A DNA stretch of 64,000 nucleotides, taken from Enterobacter sp. Cy-643 (lineage in GTDB: Bacteria > Pseudomonadota > Gammaproteobacteria > Enterobacterales > Enterobacteriaceae). The stretch's first letter is position 1. Each line of letters opens with the position of its first letter. The translations under genes and the position numbers were made by a program. The notes beneath the pieces are model-generated. The model saw nothing but the letters and a program-made list of their open reading frames with translations, had not been told where the DNA came from and did no database searches. The stretch lies in NCBI RefSeq assembly GCF_011752815.1, contig NZ_VWWV01000007.1, positions 62,001 to 126,000 on the forward strand. The letters run 5' to 3'. Positions 28,436 to 42,266 of the stretch are shown piece by piece.

Positions 28436-29869
28436 ATGCGATTTTTTAGATTTGTCATTGGGTTGACCGCTGCCGTAGCCATCAATGTTCAGGCTGCGAA
28501 CGTTGAAGAGTACACCTCCCAGTTACCTGACGGGGCGAACCTGGCGTTGATGGTGCAAAAAGTTGGCGCTACAAGCCCGTTCATTGATTACCACAGCCAG
28601 CAAATGGCACTGCCTGCCAGTACTCAGAAAGTGATTACGGCCCTGGCAGCGCTCCTTCAACTGGGCCCGGATTTTCGTTTTACCACCACTTTAGAAAGTC
28701 GTGCTCAAATCGATAATGGCGTACTTAACGGCGATCTTATCGCCCGTTTCGGCGGGGATCCTACGCTAAAGCGTCAGGATATTCGCAACATGGTTGCCGA
28801 ATTAAAAAAAGCGGGCGTACAGCAGATTAAGGGCAACGTGCTGGTCGACACCTCCATTTTTGCCAGCCACGATAAAGCCCCCGGCTGGCCGTGGAACGAC
28901 ATGACGCAGTGCTTCAGCGCTCCGCCAGCCGCCGCTATCGTGGACCGAAACTGCTTCTCTATTTCCTTATACAGCGCCCCAAAAGCTGACGATTTAGCCT
29001 ATATCCGGATTGCTTCTTACTATCCCGTCGTGATGTTTAGTCAGGTCAGAACGCTGGCCAAAGGCTCTCCCGACGCCCAATACTGCGAACTCGATGTTGT
29101 TCCAGGCGATCTCAACCGCTATACGCTTACCGGCTGCCTTACACAACGCGCCGATCCGCTGCCACTAGCCTTTGCCATTCAGGATGGTGCCAGCTACGCA
29201 GGCGCCATCATCAAAGATGAACTGAAGCAGGCAGGGATCGGCTATAGCGGAACCCTGCTCCGTCAGACTCAACCCAACGAGCCAGGCACGGTGATAGCCA
29301 GCAAGCAGTCTGCCCCGCTGCATGACCTGCTTAAAATCATGCTCAAAAAATCCGATAACATGATTGCCGATACCGTATTCAGGACCATCGGACACAACCG
29401 TCTGGGTGTTCCTGGCACCTGGCGAGCAGGTGCTGATGCCGTACGCCAGATATTGCGCCAAAAAGCGGGCGTAGATTTGGGGAACAGTATTGTCGTCGAT
29501 GGTTCAGGCCTTTCGCGCCATAACCTGATTTCACCGGCCACAATGATGCAGGTGCTGCAATACATCGCGCAGAACGATAATCAGCTAAACTTTATCTCTA
29601 TGCTGCCGCTCGCGGGCTACGACGGCTCTCTGCAGTATCGTGCCGGCCTGCATCAGGCTGGCGTGGATGGGAAAGTGTCGGCGAAAACGGGTTCGTTGCA
29701 GGGTGTATATAATCTGGCTGGCTTCATTACCACGGCAAGCGGTCAGCGCATGGCCTTTGTGCAGTATCTCTCTGGTTATGCCGTTGAACCAGCGGATCAG
29801 CGTAATCGCCGCATCCCGTTAGTGCGCTTCGAAAGCCGGCTTTACAAGGATATTTACCAGAATAACTAG
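28436..29869 (+). CDS. dacB: D-alanyl-D-alanine carboxypeptidase/endopeptidase (PBP4)
   Basis: PBP4 is a periplasmic class C penicillin-binding protein that trims stem-peptide D-Ala and cleaves D-Ala-mDAP cross-links. The 477 residues equal E. coli. A signal peptide (MRFFRFVIGLTAAVAINVQA) is followed by the active-site motifs: SxxK in LPASTQKV (Ser62, Lys65), SxN in KKSDNMIAD and KTG in SAKTGSLQ near the C-terminus, with the inserted domains typical of PBP4 between the first two. The frame opens 16 codons upstream; ATG 28436 gives the family start. It is followed after two bases by pmrA, unlike E. coli, where obgE is the next gene region. Confidence 0.95.
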   Translation: MRFFRFVIGLTAAVAINVQAANVEEYTSQLPDGANLALMVQKVGATSPFIDYHSQQMALPASTQKVITALAALLQLGPDFRFTTTLESRAQIDNGVLNGDLIARFGGDPTLKRQDIRNMVAELKKAGVQQIKGNVLVDTSIFASHDKAPGWPWNDMTQCFSAPPAAAIVDRNCFSISLYSAPKADDLAYIRIASYYPVVMFSQVRTLAKGSPDAQYCELDVVPGDLNRYTLTGCLTQRADPLPLAFAIQDGASYAGAIIKDELKQAGIGYSGTLLRQTQPNEPGTVIASKQSAPLHDLLKIMLKKSDNMIADTVFRTIGHNRLGVPGTWRAGADAVRQILRQKAGVDLGNSIVVDGSGLSRHNLISPATMMQVLQYIAQNDNQLNFISMLPLAGYDGSLQYRAGLHQAGVDGKVSAKTGSLQGVYNLAGFITTASGQRMAFVQYLSGYAVEPADQRNRRIPLVRFESRLYKDIYQNN

Positions 29870-29871
29870 CT

Positions 29872-30534
29872 ATGAAACTGCTTATTGTTGAAGACGATTT
29901 ACTGCTACAGGAAGGTCTTGCGCTGGCATTAGGCGGGGAAGGCTATGCGCTGGACTGCGCCGCAACGGCTGCGGAGGCTGATGCCCTGCTGCAAAGCGGT
30001 GAATACAGTCTGATCATTCTCGACCTGGGGCTCCCTGACAAAGACGGCGCCACGCTGCTGAGCCAGTGGCGTCGGCGCGGGGTAAAAAATCCAGTGCTTA
30101 TCCTGACGGCCCGTGACGCACTCGAAGACAGAGTAAATGGTCTGGACTCCGGCGCTGATGATTATCTGGTTAAGCCTTTTGCACTTGCAGAGCTGCAGGC
30201 GCGTGCCAGAGCGCTGATCCGCCGCTACCAGGGGCACAGTGACAACCTGCTCCAGGAAGACGATTTAACCCTCAATTTGCAGACCCAGCAGGTGCTGCTC
30301 GCCAATCAGGCTCTGGAAATTACGCCCAAAGAGTTCGCTCTTCTGACACGCCTGATGATGCGAGTCGGCCAGACGGTCCACCGCGAAACGCTACAGCAGG
30401 ATATCTACAGCTGGCAGGACGATCCGGGCTCCAACACTCTTGAAGTTCATATTCACAACTTACGTCGGAAGTTGGGCAAAGACAGAATTAAAACCGTGCG
30501 CGGCGTTGGCTACCGGCTGGAAAGCCGTTCATGA
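29872..30534 (+). CDS. pmrA: OmpR-family response regulator, PmrA/BasR type
   Basis: The 220-residue protein has a receiver domain with acidic pocket Asp8-Asp9, phospho-acceptor Asp51 (IILDLGLPDKDG) and the Lys of DDYLVKPFAL, and an OmpR-type winged helix (EITPKEFALLTRLMMRVGQ, NTLEVHIHNLRRKLG, TVRGVGYRLE). The closest family I recognise is PmrA/BasR, which activates LPS modification and controls polymyxin resistance; the HREILxxDIYS-like stretch is shared. The start lies two bases after dacB and the stop overlaps pmrB by four bases, so dacB-pmrA-pmrB looks like one operon. A QseB-like assignment is the main alternative. Confidence 0.8.
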   Translation: MKLLIVEDDLLLQEGLALALGGEGYALDCAATAAEADALLQSGEYSLIILDLGLPDKDGATLLSQWRRRGVKNPVLILTARDALEDRVNGLDSGADDYLVKPFALAELQARARALIRRYQGHSDNLLQEDDLTLNLQTQQVLLANQALEITPKEFALLTRLMMRVGQTVHRETLQQDIYSWQDDPGSNTLEVHIHNLRRKLGKDRIKTVRGVGYRLESRS

Positions 30535-31586
30535 ACAGCATGCGCCGGCGCCTGATGATCCTGCTGGCGCTTATTCTCCTTTTTTTCCAGCTGATTAGCG
30601 TTGTCTGGCTGTGGCATGAAAGCCGCGAGCAGATTGGCTTTTTGGTGAGTGAAACGCTCTCCGCGAAAGCCCGAAACCAGCAGGTCGAGAAAGAGATCCG
30701 CGAAGCGATTGCCTCTCTGCTTGTCCCTTCTTTGGTGATGGTCGCCTTCACCCTGTTTTTCTCTTTCTGGGCAATTACCTGGATAACCCGCCCGCTGAAT
30801 CAGCTGCGTTCAAGTCTGGCAAATCGTTCGGCTGACAATCTTACGCCGCTGCCCATGTTTTCCGACATGGACGAAATGGTGGCGGTGACCAATTCCCTTA
30901 ATCAACTGCTTGGCCGCCTGGATCATACTATTCAACAGGAGCGTCTGTTCACTGCCGATGCCGCACACGAGCTGAGAACGCCGCTGGCGGGCCTCAGGCT
31001 GCATCTCGAATTGATGGCCAAAAACGGCATAGAGCAGGCGCCGATGCTGTTAACCCGAATCGATCGGCTCATGCATACCATTGAGCAGCTCCTGATGCTC
31101 TCCCGCGCCGGGCAAGCTTTGGCCAGCGGACATTACAATACGCTGGTCTGGAGTGACGACATCATTGCGCCGCTAAAAATGGAAATGGAAGAGTTAGCTG
31201 CACCGCGTGGGCAAAGACTCATCTGGCCCACTGCCTCGACTCTGACCGTACAGGGCGATGCCGTGCTGCTGCGCCTGATGCTGCGTAACCTGCTTGAAAA
31301 TGCATCCCGCTATAGCCCAGAAAAAGGCGAAATTCATGTGACTTTACTGGGGAAGGACGGAGGGACACTGTTGAGCGTTGCCGACTGCGGCCCGGGCATT
31401 AAAACCGAACACCTTCAGCAGATCACCGAACCGTTCAGACGCATGGATCGACGTTATGGCGGCAGCGGGCTAGGTCTAAACATTGTGCTGCGTATCGTGC
31501 AGCTCCACCATGGCCGCCTTGAACTGGATAACCGCGCTGAAGGCGGCTTGCAGGCTGACTGTTGGCTTCCCGGCAACATTCAATAA
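30531..31586 (+). CDS. pmrB: Sensor histidine kinase, PmrB/BasS type
   Basis: The 351-residue kinase has TM1 (about 9-27), a short periplasmic loop of about 36 residues, TM2 (about 63-85), a HAMP linker, a DHp domain with His146 in ADAAHELRTPLAGLR, and a catalytic domain with an N box (MLRNLLENASRYSP), a G1 box (VADCGPGIKT) and a G2 box (GGSGLGLNIV). The loop ends EKEIREAIASL and holds an ExxE motif (Glu55-Glu58). In Salmonella PmrB the matching ExxE senses Fe(III), and acidic residues there also sense Al(III) and low pH. The WHESREQI start of the loop is also PmrB-like. No eptA gene is linked here. Confidence 0.8.
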   Translation: MNSMRRRLMILLALILLFFQLISVVWLWHESREQIGFLVSETLSAKARNQQVEKEIREAIASLLVPSLVMVAFTLFFSFWAITWITRPLNQLRSSLANRSADNLTPLPMFSDMDEMVAVTNSLNQLLGRLDHTIQQERLFTADAAHELRTPLAGLRLHLELMAKNGIEQAPMLLTRIDRLMHTIEQLLMLSRAGQALASGHYNTLVWSDDIIAPLKMEMEELAAPRGQRLIWPTASTLTVQGDAVLLRLMLRNLLENASRYSPEKGEIHVTLLGKDGGTLLSVADCGPGIKTEHLQQITEPFRRMDRRYGGSGLGLNIVLRIVQLHHGRLELDNRAEGGLQADCWLPGNIQ

Positions 31587-31612
31587 AAAAGGCCGGGAGC
31601 ACCGGCCTTTTT
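31585..31612. terminator. Bidirectional terminator between pmrB and obgE
   Basis: AAAAAGGCCGG pairs with CCGGCCTTTTT around GAGCA, between the converging pmrB and obgE genes; A/T flanks allow use on both strands. Confidence 0.9.
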
Positions 31613-31621
31613 CGTTGAGAC

Positions 31622-33776
<2,155 letters not shown>

Positions 33777-33813
33777 GCCCATTCCCTGTTTTAATTTACC
33801 AGGCGTACAATGT

Positions 33814-33843
33814 AAAAAGCCCCGCAACACGTTGCGGGGCTTT
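33814..33843 (-). terminator. rplU-rpmA terminator
   Basis: A 13-base perfect stem, AAAGCCCCGCAAC with GTTGCGGGGCTTT, followed leftward by T residues. It separates the L21-L27 operon from yhbE-obgE. Confidence 0.9.
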
Positions 33844-33866
33844 CATCCGTTACCGGACCGAAAAAC

Positions 33867-34124
<258 letters not shown>

Positions 34125-34143
34125 TTAATCTACTCCTCAGGTC

Positions 34144-34476
<333 letters not shown>

Positions 34477-34715
34477 TTACCTTACATAGGTTTCAGGTAG
34501 CGCTATAAATATTCACAATAGGGCGCGAATATTACGCAAATCGTGAGGGTTTGACAAGCCCGATCGTCAATTACCGTAGAAAAAAAACGCAACAGCACAC
34601 ACACCGTTTATCTGCCTCGTTTTTTCAGTACAATCTGTACTACAGTATCGAACCTCAACCCTCTCGTTTCGCCATATGGACATGGAATAAACAGGACGAA
34701 AGCCAGACTTTTGCG

Positions 34716-35687
34716 ATGAATTTAGAAAAAATTAATGAGTTAACCGCGCAAGATATGGCGGGTGTCAATGCGACAATCCTTGAGCAATTGAATTCCGATG
34801 TCCAACTGATCAACCAGTTGGGCTACTACATCGTCAGCGGCGGCGGTAAACGTATCCGCCCAATGATTGCCGTGCTTGCCGCACGGGCGCTTGCTTACGA
34901 CGGGCAAGCGCACGTCAGAATTGCAGCGCTGATCGAATTCATACATACCGCCACCCTACTCCACGATGACGTCGTGGACGAATCAGATATGCGTCGAGGT
35001 AAAGCCACAGCGAATGCCGCTTTCGGTAACGCTGCAAGCGTTTTGGTGGGTGATTTCATCTATACGCGAGCATTCCAGATGATGACCAGTCTCGGTTCGC
35101 TGAAAGTGCTGGAGGTGATGTCAGAGGCCGTCAACGTCATCGCTGAGGGCGAAGTGCTACAGCTGATGAACTGTAATGACCCAGACATTACTGAAGAAAG
35201 CTATATGCGGGTCATTTACAGCAAGACGGCCCGCCTGTTTGAGGCTGCTGCGCAATGCTCCGGGATTCTGGCAGGCGCAACGGGGATTCAGGAAAAAGCG
35301 CTCCAGGATTATGGGCGCTACCTGGGCACAGCCTTCCAGCTCATTGATGACCTTCTGGATTACAGCTCGGATGGGCAAACGCTGGGTAAAAACGTCGGCG
35401 ATGACCTGAACGAAGGTAAACCGACGCTGCCGCTGTTACACGCCATGCGCAACGGCTCGCCAGAGCAGGCTCAGATGATTCGTGAAGCGATCGAACAGGG
35501 AAATGGCCGTCATTTACTGGATCCTGTACTGAAAGCTATGTCGGATTGCGGCTCTCTGGAATGGACTCGACAACGCGCCGAAGAAGAGGCAGATAAAGCG
35601 ATCGATGCCCTTTCGGTGCTGCCCGATACTCCTTACCGTGAAGCGCTGATCTCTTTGGCACACATGTCCGTCCAACGCGACCGCTAA
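34716..35687 (+). CDS. ispB: Octaprenyl diphosphate synthase
   Basis: IspB makes the C40 side chain of ubiquinone and menaquinone from farnesyl diphosphate and isopentenyl diphosphate. The 323 residues equal E. coli. The first Asp-rich motif is LLHDDVVDESDMRRG (about 81-95) and the second is LIDDLLDYSSDG (about 208-219), with the conserved GGGKRIRPM at about 44-52. ATG 34716 is chosen over an upstream frame because it gives MNLEKINELTAQDMAGVNA, the family start. It diverges from rplU. Confidence 0.95.
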   Translation: MNLEKINELTAQDMAGVNATILEQLNSDVQLINQLGYYIVSGGGKRIRPMIAVLAARALAYDGQAHVRIAALIEFIHTATLLHDDVVDESDMRRGKATANAAFGNAASVLVGDFIYTRAFQMMTSLGSLKVLEVMSEAVNVIAEGEVLQLMNCNDPDITEESYMRVIYSKTARLFEAAAQCSGILAGATGIQEKALQDYGRYLGTAFQLIDDLLDYSSDGQTLGKNVGDDLNEGKPTLPLLHAMRNGSPEQAQMIREAIEQGNGRHLLDPVLKAMSDCGSLEWTRQRAEEEADKAIDALSVLPDTPYREALISLAHMSVQRDR

Positions 35688-35698
35688 CACCTACTTTG

Positions 35699-35716
35699 GC
35701 GCGCCAATTGGCGCGC
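35699..35716. repeat. Perfect 18-base palindrome downstream of ispB
   Basis: GCGCGCCAATTGGCGCGC reads the same on both strands and lies 12 bases after the ispB stop. No strong T-run follows, so it may be a transcript-end stem or a protein-binding site. Confidence 0.6.
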
Positions 35717-35920
35717 TAAAGTTTCCAATAAAATACACCCTCAAATCGTCTTCCTTCCCTGAAAACTTCATTCTCACGAGCTTTCATCATAATTGCGGGT
35801 GAAAACACAGAATCCGTTATTACTTGAACTTACTGGAATCATTTGGAAATTTTTATGCTATAAACTTCCTGTTTCATCGCTCAGTTAAGAGCAGGATTAG
35901 TAAGATCACAGGGAGAGATT

Positions 35921-36184
35921 ATGGAAAATCAGTTTGTGGACTGGCATCCGGCGGACATTATTGCCGGACTGCGAAAAAAGAAAACGTCGCTCGCCGCCTT
36001 GTCGCGCCAGTCAGGTTTAAGCTCATCAACGCTCGCCAATGCGTTATCTCGCCCCTGGCCTAAAGGGGAGTTAATTATCGCTCAGGCTTTAGGTGTCGCA
36101 CCGCAGGTTATCTGGCCTTCACGCTACCACGATCCTGAGACACATGAGTTTATCGACCGAACCCGTAAGATCCGACAGCTATAA
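35921..36184 (+). CDS. sfsB: SfsB (Nlp), Ner-like DNA-binding regulator
   Basis: This 87-residue protein is a small helix-turn-helix regulator resembling phage Ner/Nlp proteins. E. coli SfsB (92 aa) was found as a gene that restores maltose-gene expression in the absence of full CRP/cAMP function. The conserved WHPADIIAGLRKK, SSSTLANALSRPWPKGE and VIWPSRYHDPETHEFIDRT segments are present. A GGGAGAG box precedes the ATG. It is shorter than E. coli at the C-terminus. It converges on murA across that gene's terminator. Confidence 0.88.
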   Translation: MENQFVDWHPADIIAGLRKKKTSLAALSRQSGLSSSTLANALSRPWPKGELIIAQALGVAPQVIWPSRYHDPETHEFIDRTRKIRQL

Positions 36185-36207
36185 AAAAGCCGGGGCATGC
36201 CCCGGCT
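36183..36207 (-). terminator. murA terminator
   Basis: AGCCGGGGC pairs with GCCCCGGCT, followed leftward by TTTTT. It overlaps the sfsB stop codon region. Confidence 0.85.
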
Positions 36208-36228
36208 GTCTGTCACAAGGGGAGCGAT

Positions 36229-37506
<1,278 letters not shown>

Positions 37507-37544
37507 TTAAATTCAAAACGTTATCACCAGCCTGAGCCGATGAT

Positions 37545-37799
37545 TCAAAAACCATTCAGTTTGCGGTCGCGCGCCCACTCTTCCGGCGTATAGGTCTTAA
37601 TAGACACCGCATGCATGCGATTATCCGCGATGAATTCCATCAGCGGGGCATACACGGTTTGCTGTTTTTTGACGCGGCTTAACTCGGCGAATAACTCACC
37701 CACCGCTATCACCTGAAAGTGGCTGCCATCGCCTGAGACGTGGACTTCCTGGAGGGGCAGTGCGTTCATCAGCACTGTCTGAATTTCATGATTTTCCAT
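37545..37799 (-). CDS. ibaG: IbaG (YrbA), BolA-family protein
   Basis: IbaG is an acid-induced BolA-like protein that, with monothiol glutaredoxin, binds a [2Fe-2S] cluster. The 84 residues equal E. coli, with the single BolA domain [19 protein letters not shown] and the conserved C-terminal [18 protein letters not shown]; the His in GSHF is a candidate cluster ligand. It sits between mlaB (after a terminator) and murA on the same strand. Confidence 0.93.
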   Translation of the reverse strand: MENHEIQTVLMNALPLQEVHVSGDGSHFQVIAVGELFAELSRVKKQQTVYAPLMEFIADNRMHAVSIKTYTPEEWARDRKLNGF

Positions 37800-37876
37800 G
37801 GGGTATCTATTCGTCGATTAATAAATGATGAAATAAGCCACACATCTTAGAGGAAAGTGGCGTCCGCTTAAATAAG

Positions 37877-37912
37877 CAAAAAGCCCCGGAACTTAACAGT
37901 TCGAGGGCTTTG
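37877..37912 (-). terminator. mla operon terminator
   Basis: An imperfect stem, AAGCCCCGGAACT with AGTTCGAGGGCTT, followed leftward by a T-run, lies just after the mlaB stop and ends the mlaFEDCB transcript. Confidence 0.75.
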
Positions 37913-37932
37913 AAAGTAACGTGCTGAAATCA

Positions 37933-38235
37933 TTAGCCTGCCAGATGTAGCAATAGCGCCTCTGGCAGATTGTAGAGTTGAGCCAGCGTGCGCAAATTAT
38001 CACTGGCGCCCTGTAGCTCAATCTGCCGACCTTGTCGGGTAACAAGGTTAGCAAGGTGGATAAGCAACGCCAGCCCGGCAGTATCAACCCGAGTTAAGCC
38101 ACTTAGCTCAAAGAGATTGATACCCGCGACCACTTTCTCACGTTGCTGCCAAAGCGGCTTAACGGTAGCACCATCCAGCTCTCCGAATAGGTACAACGTT
38201 GTGCCGTCCTGTTTCCAGCTCAGTTCTTCCGCCAT
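37933..38235 (-). CDS. mlaB: MlaB, STAS-domain subunit of the phospholipid ABC transporter
   Basis: MlaB is a cytoplasmic STAS protein that binds and activates the ATPase MlaF in the MlaFEDB complex. The 100-residue protein has the STAS core NLFELSGLTRVDTAGLALLIHL; Thr52, needed for activity in E. coli, is present in RVDTAGL. Its ATG shares a base with the mlaC stop (TAATG), indicating coupled translation. It is more divergent from E. coli than its operon partners. Confidence 0.9.
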   Translation of the reverse strand: MAEELSWKQDGTTLYLFGELDGATVKPLWQQREKVVAGINLFELSGLTRVDTAGLALLIHLANLVTRQGRQIELQGASDNLRTLAQLYNLPEALLLHLAG

Positions 38236-38864
38236 TACTTTTTACTGTCCAGAGTAATTGGCTGTTTTGAAATCGACTGCAGTTGCGCGGTCAAACCATC
38301 GATCCCTTTAGTACGAAGCAGGTCACTCCACTCGTTTTGTTTGGTGGTGATCATGCTGATCCCTTCGGCGATCATATCGTATGCCTGCCAGTTCCCGGTT
38401 TGGCTGTTTTTACGCCACTGGAAATCAAGACGCACCGGTGGACGCCCATTTGGATCGAGAATCGTCACGCGGATCGCCACGATATCTGCATTACCCAGCG
38501 GTTGTTCGGGGGCGATTTGATAAGTCTGACCGTGATACAGCGCCAGCGCCTGACCATAGGCCTGCTTTAGGTACTCTTCAAAAGCCTTGAAGTAAGCATC
38601 ACGCTGCGCAGGTGTGGCATCTTTGTAGTAACGTCCTAAGACCAGCGCGCCCGCATATTTTACCTGTACGTACGGCAGCAATTCCTGGCCGACGATTTCA
38701 CGCAGATAATTCGGGTTCTGTCGAATTTGAGGCTGCTCGTTTTTCAGGCGATCAAAGGTCTTCTGCGCCGCCTCATTCATTAATTTGTAAGGGTTGGTCT
38801 GGTCTGCCGCCATCGCAAATGGGGCGATTACCAGCATGGCTACCATAATAAGACGCTTAAACAT
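38235..38864 (-). CDS. mlaC: MlaC, periplasmic phospholipid-binding shuttle
   Basis: MlaC carries a phospholipid across the periplasm between the outer-membrane MlaA-OmpF/C complex and the inner-membrane MlaFEDB complex. The 209-residue precursor has a signal peptide ([19 protein letters not shown]) cleaved before ADQTNPYKL. The mature part has the Ttg2D/MlaC fold ([37 protein letters not shown]). ATG 38864, preceded by GAGGAA, is used rather than the GTG one codon earlier. It lies between mlaD and mlaB. Confidence 0.94.
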   Translation of the reverse strand: MFKRLIMVAMLVIAPFAMAADQTNPYKLMNEAAQKTFDRLKNEQPQIRQNPNYLREIVGQELLPYVQVKYAGALVLGRYYKDATPAQRDAYFKAFEEYLKQAYGQALALYHGQTYQIAPEQPLGNADIVAIRVTILDPNGRPPVRLDFQWRKNSQTGNWQAYDMIAEGISMITTKQNEWSDLLRTKGIDGLTAQLQSISKQPITLDSKK

Positions 38865-38881
38865 CACTCGTTCCTCTTAAA

Positions 38882-39433
38882 TTAATTCGTAGTACCTGAC
38901 TGCGGTGCGGCATCAGTATGGCCTGCAGGATGTGCTTCGGCATCGCCAGAATTCTTATTGTCGCCGTTGCCGCTTTTGTAAAGGAACTGACCTATCAGAT
39001 CCTCAAGCACCAAAGCAGATTTCGTATCCTGAATGGTACTGCCGTCTTTAAGCATAGATGACCCCAGTTCCGGATCATCGAAACCGAGGTTAAGAGCAAT
39101 ATATTGCTCACCCAACAGGCCAGAGGTGCGAATCGCCAGAGAGCTGGTATCCGGGATCTGGTTATAGCGTTTCTCAATGTCCAGCGTTACGCGAGGCAAA
39201 TAGGTTTTCGGGTCAAGCGCGATACCATCAACGCGACCAATAACAACGCCACCAAGACGAACAGGTGAACTCATTTTCAGGCCACCGATGTTGTCGAAGG
39301 TGGCGTATACCCGATAAGTCGGTTCGCTACGCAGAGAGGTAACATTCGCCACCTTCAGGCAGAGAAAAATAATAGCGACCAGCGCGACCAGCAGAAAAGC
39401 ACCAACCCAAACTTCAAATTTCTTTGTTTGCAT
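38882..39433 (-). CDS. mlaD: MlaD, MCE-domain membrane-anchored subunit
   Basis: MlaD forms a hexameric periplasmic ring on MlaE and passes lipids to or from MlaC. The 183-residue protein has one N-terminal transmembrane helix (about 8-27) and an MCE domain (YRVYATFDNIGGLKMSSPVR to about residue 115). The hydrophobic C-terminal helix (SALVLEDLIGQFLY) lines the lipid channel, and a polar tail follows. ATG 39433 (MQTKKFEVWVG) equals the E. coli start. Confidence 0.95.
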   Translation of the reverse strand: MQTKKFEVWVGAFLLVALVAIIFLCLKVANVTSLRSEPTYRVYATFDNIGGLKMSSPVRLGGVVIGRVDGIALDPKTYLPRVTLDIEKRYNQIPDTSSLAIRTSGLLGEQYIALNLGFDDPELGSSMLKDGSTIQDTKSALVLEDLIGQFLYKSGNGDNKNSGDAEAHPAGHTDAAPQSGTTN

Positions 39434-39437
39434 GAAC

Positions 39438-41043
<1,606 letters not shown>

Positions 41044-41272
41044 CGCCCTTCCTTTTTTATGTTTGCCGGCAAGCATGGCCTCAAAGGGATGCTAAAACCC
41101 AACATTTTTACAGAATATTACCTGCGCAGGTTAGCGAAAGCTGGCATTTGTTTTACTTTTTCGCCGCATAAAGTCAGAATTAAGACTTATCGCCAGGCTC
41201 AGGCTGCACTTCGTTTTGCCCGACCCTTTAGCCCCTCAGGATCGGCGATTATACCCTAAGAAAGGATTTTTC

Positions 41273-42250
41273 ATGCTGTTAGCTACGGCGCTATTAATTA
41301 TTGGTTTACTTCTGGTGGTCTATGGCGCCGACCGTTTAGTTTTCGCTGCGGCGATACTTTGTCGCAGTATGGGGATCCCGCCACTGATTATCGGCATGAC
41401 GGTGGTCAGCATTGGCACCTCGCTGCCTGAAATCATCATCGCCAGCACGTCAGCACTGCACGGCCAGCTGGATTTGGCCGTCGGCACAGCTATAGGCTCA
41501 AATATCACCAACATTATGCTGATTTTGGGGCTTGCCGCGCTGCTGCACCCATTTACCGTTAATTCCGATATTCTACGTCGCGAATTGCCTCTAATGTTGG
41601 CGGTGAGTGCCGCCGCAGGTCTGTTTCTCTATGACGGTGAGTTGACGCAGGCCGAAGGTATCATGCTGCTGACAATCGCGGTGCTATATCTCTTCTTTAT
41701 CATTAGAATAGGCCGAATTGCGGAACGGCAGGGTGTTGATAGCCTGACGCGGGAACAGCTGGCCGAACTCCCTCAAGAGGGCAGCCTGTCCGTCGCGTTT
41801 TTATGGCTGGGTGTAGCGTTGGTTATTATGCCGATGGCGGCGCGGATGGTCATTGATAATGCTTCAGTGCTTGCCCATTATTTTGGCGTAAGCGAACTGG
41901 TTATCGGTTTGACGGTCATTGCGATTGGCACCAGTCTGCCGGAATTAGCGACCGCCATAGCCGGGGCGCGCAAGGGTGAAGATGACATTGCAATTGGTAA
42001 TATCATCGGTTCGAACATTTTTAACGTTGTGTTTGTGCTTGGCATTCCTGCGTTGGTGGCACCGGGCCACCTCAACCCGTTAGCTTTTGCTCGGGATTAT
42101 TGGTTGATGTTAGCGGTAAGTGCTGTTTTTGCCCTGCTCTGCTGGCGCAAACCCCGCCAAATCGGCAAGCTCGCGGGCGCTCTGTTAACATGTGGATTCA
42201 TCATATGGATCGTGGTGCTGTGGTTCGTTGCGCCACCTGTCGTTGGATAA
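41273..42250 (+). CDS. yrbG: YrbG, Na+/Ca2+ exchanger-family protein
   Basis: The 325-residue inner-membrane protein equals E. coli YrbG. It contains the two inverted alpha repeats of the CaCA superfamily: GMTVVSIGTSLPEIIIAS with GSNITNIMLILGL in the N-terminal half and GLTVIAIGTSLPELATAI with GSNIFNVVFVLGI in the C-terminal half, each with an acidic residue for cation binding. The transported ions are not firmly known. It is the first gene of the rightward kdsD-lpt-rpoN run; kdsD starts 16 bases after it. Confidence 0.93.
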   Translation: MLLATALLIIGLLLVVYGADRLVFAAAILCRSMGIPPLIIGMTVVSIGTSLPEIIIASTSALHGQLDLAVGTAIGSNITNIMLILGLAALLHPFTVNSDILRRELPLMLAVSAAAGLFLYDGELTQAEGIMLLTIAVLYLFFIIRIGRIAERQGVDSLTREQLAELPQEGSLSVAFLWLGVALVIMPMAARMVIDNASVLAHYFGVSELVIGLTVIAIGTSLPELATAIAGARKGEDDIAIGNIIGSNIFNVVFVLGIPALVAPGHLNPLAFARDYWLMLAVSAVFALLCWRKPRQIGKLAGALLTCGFIIWIVVLWFVAPPVVG

Positions 42251-42266
42251 AGCGGAAACGGGAATT

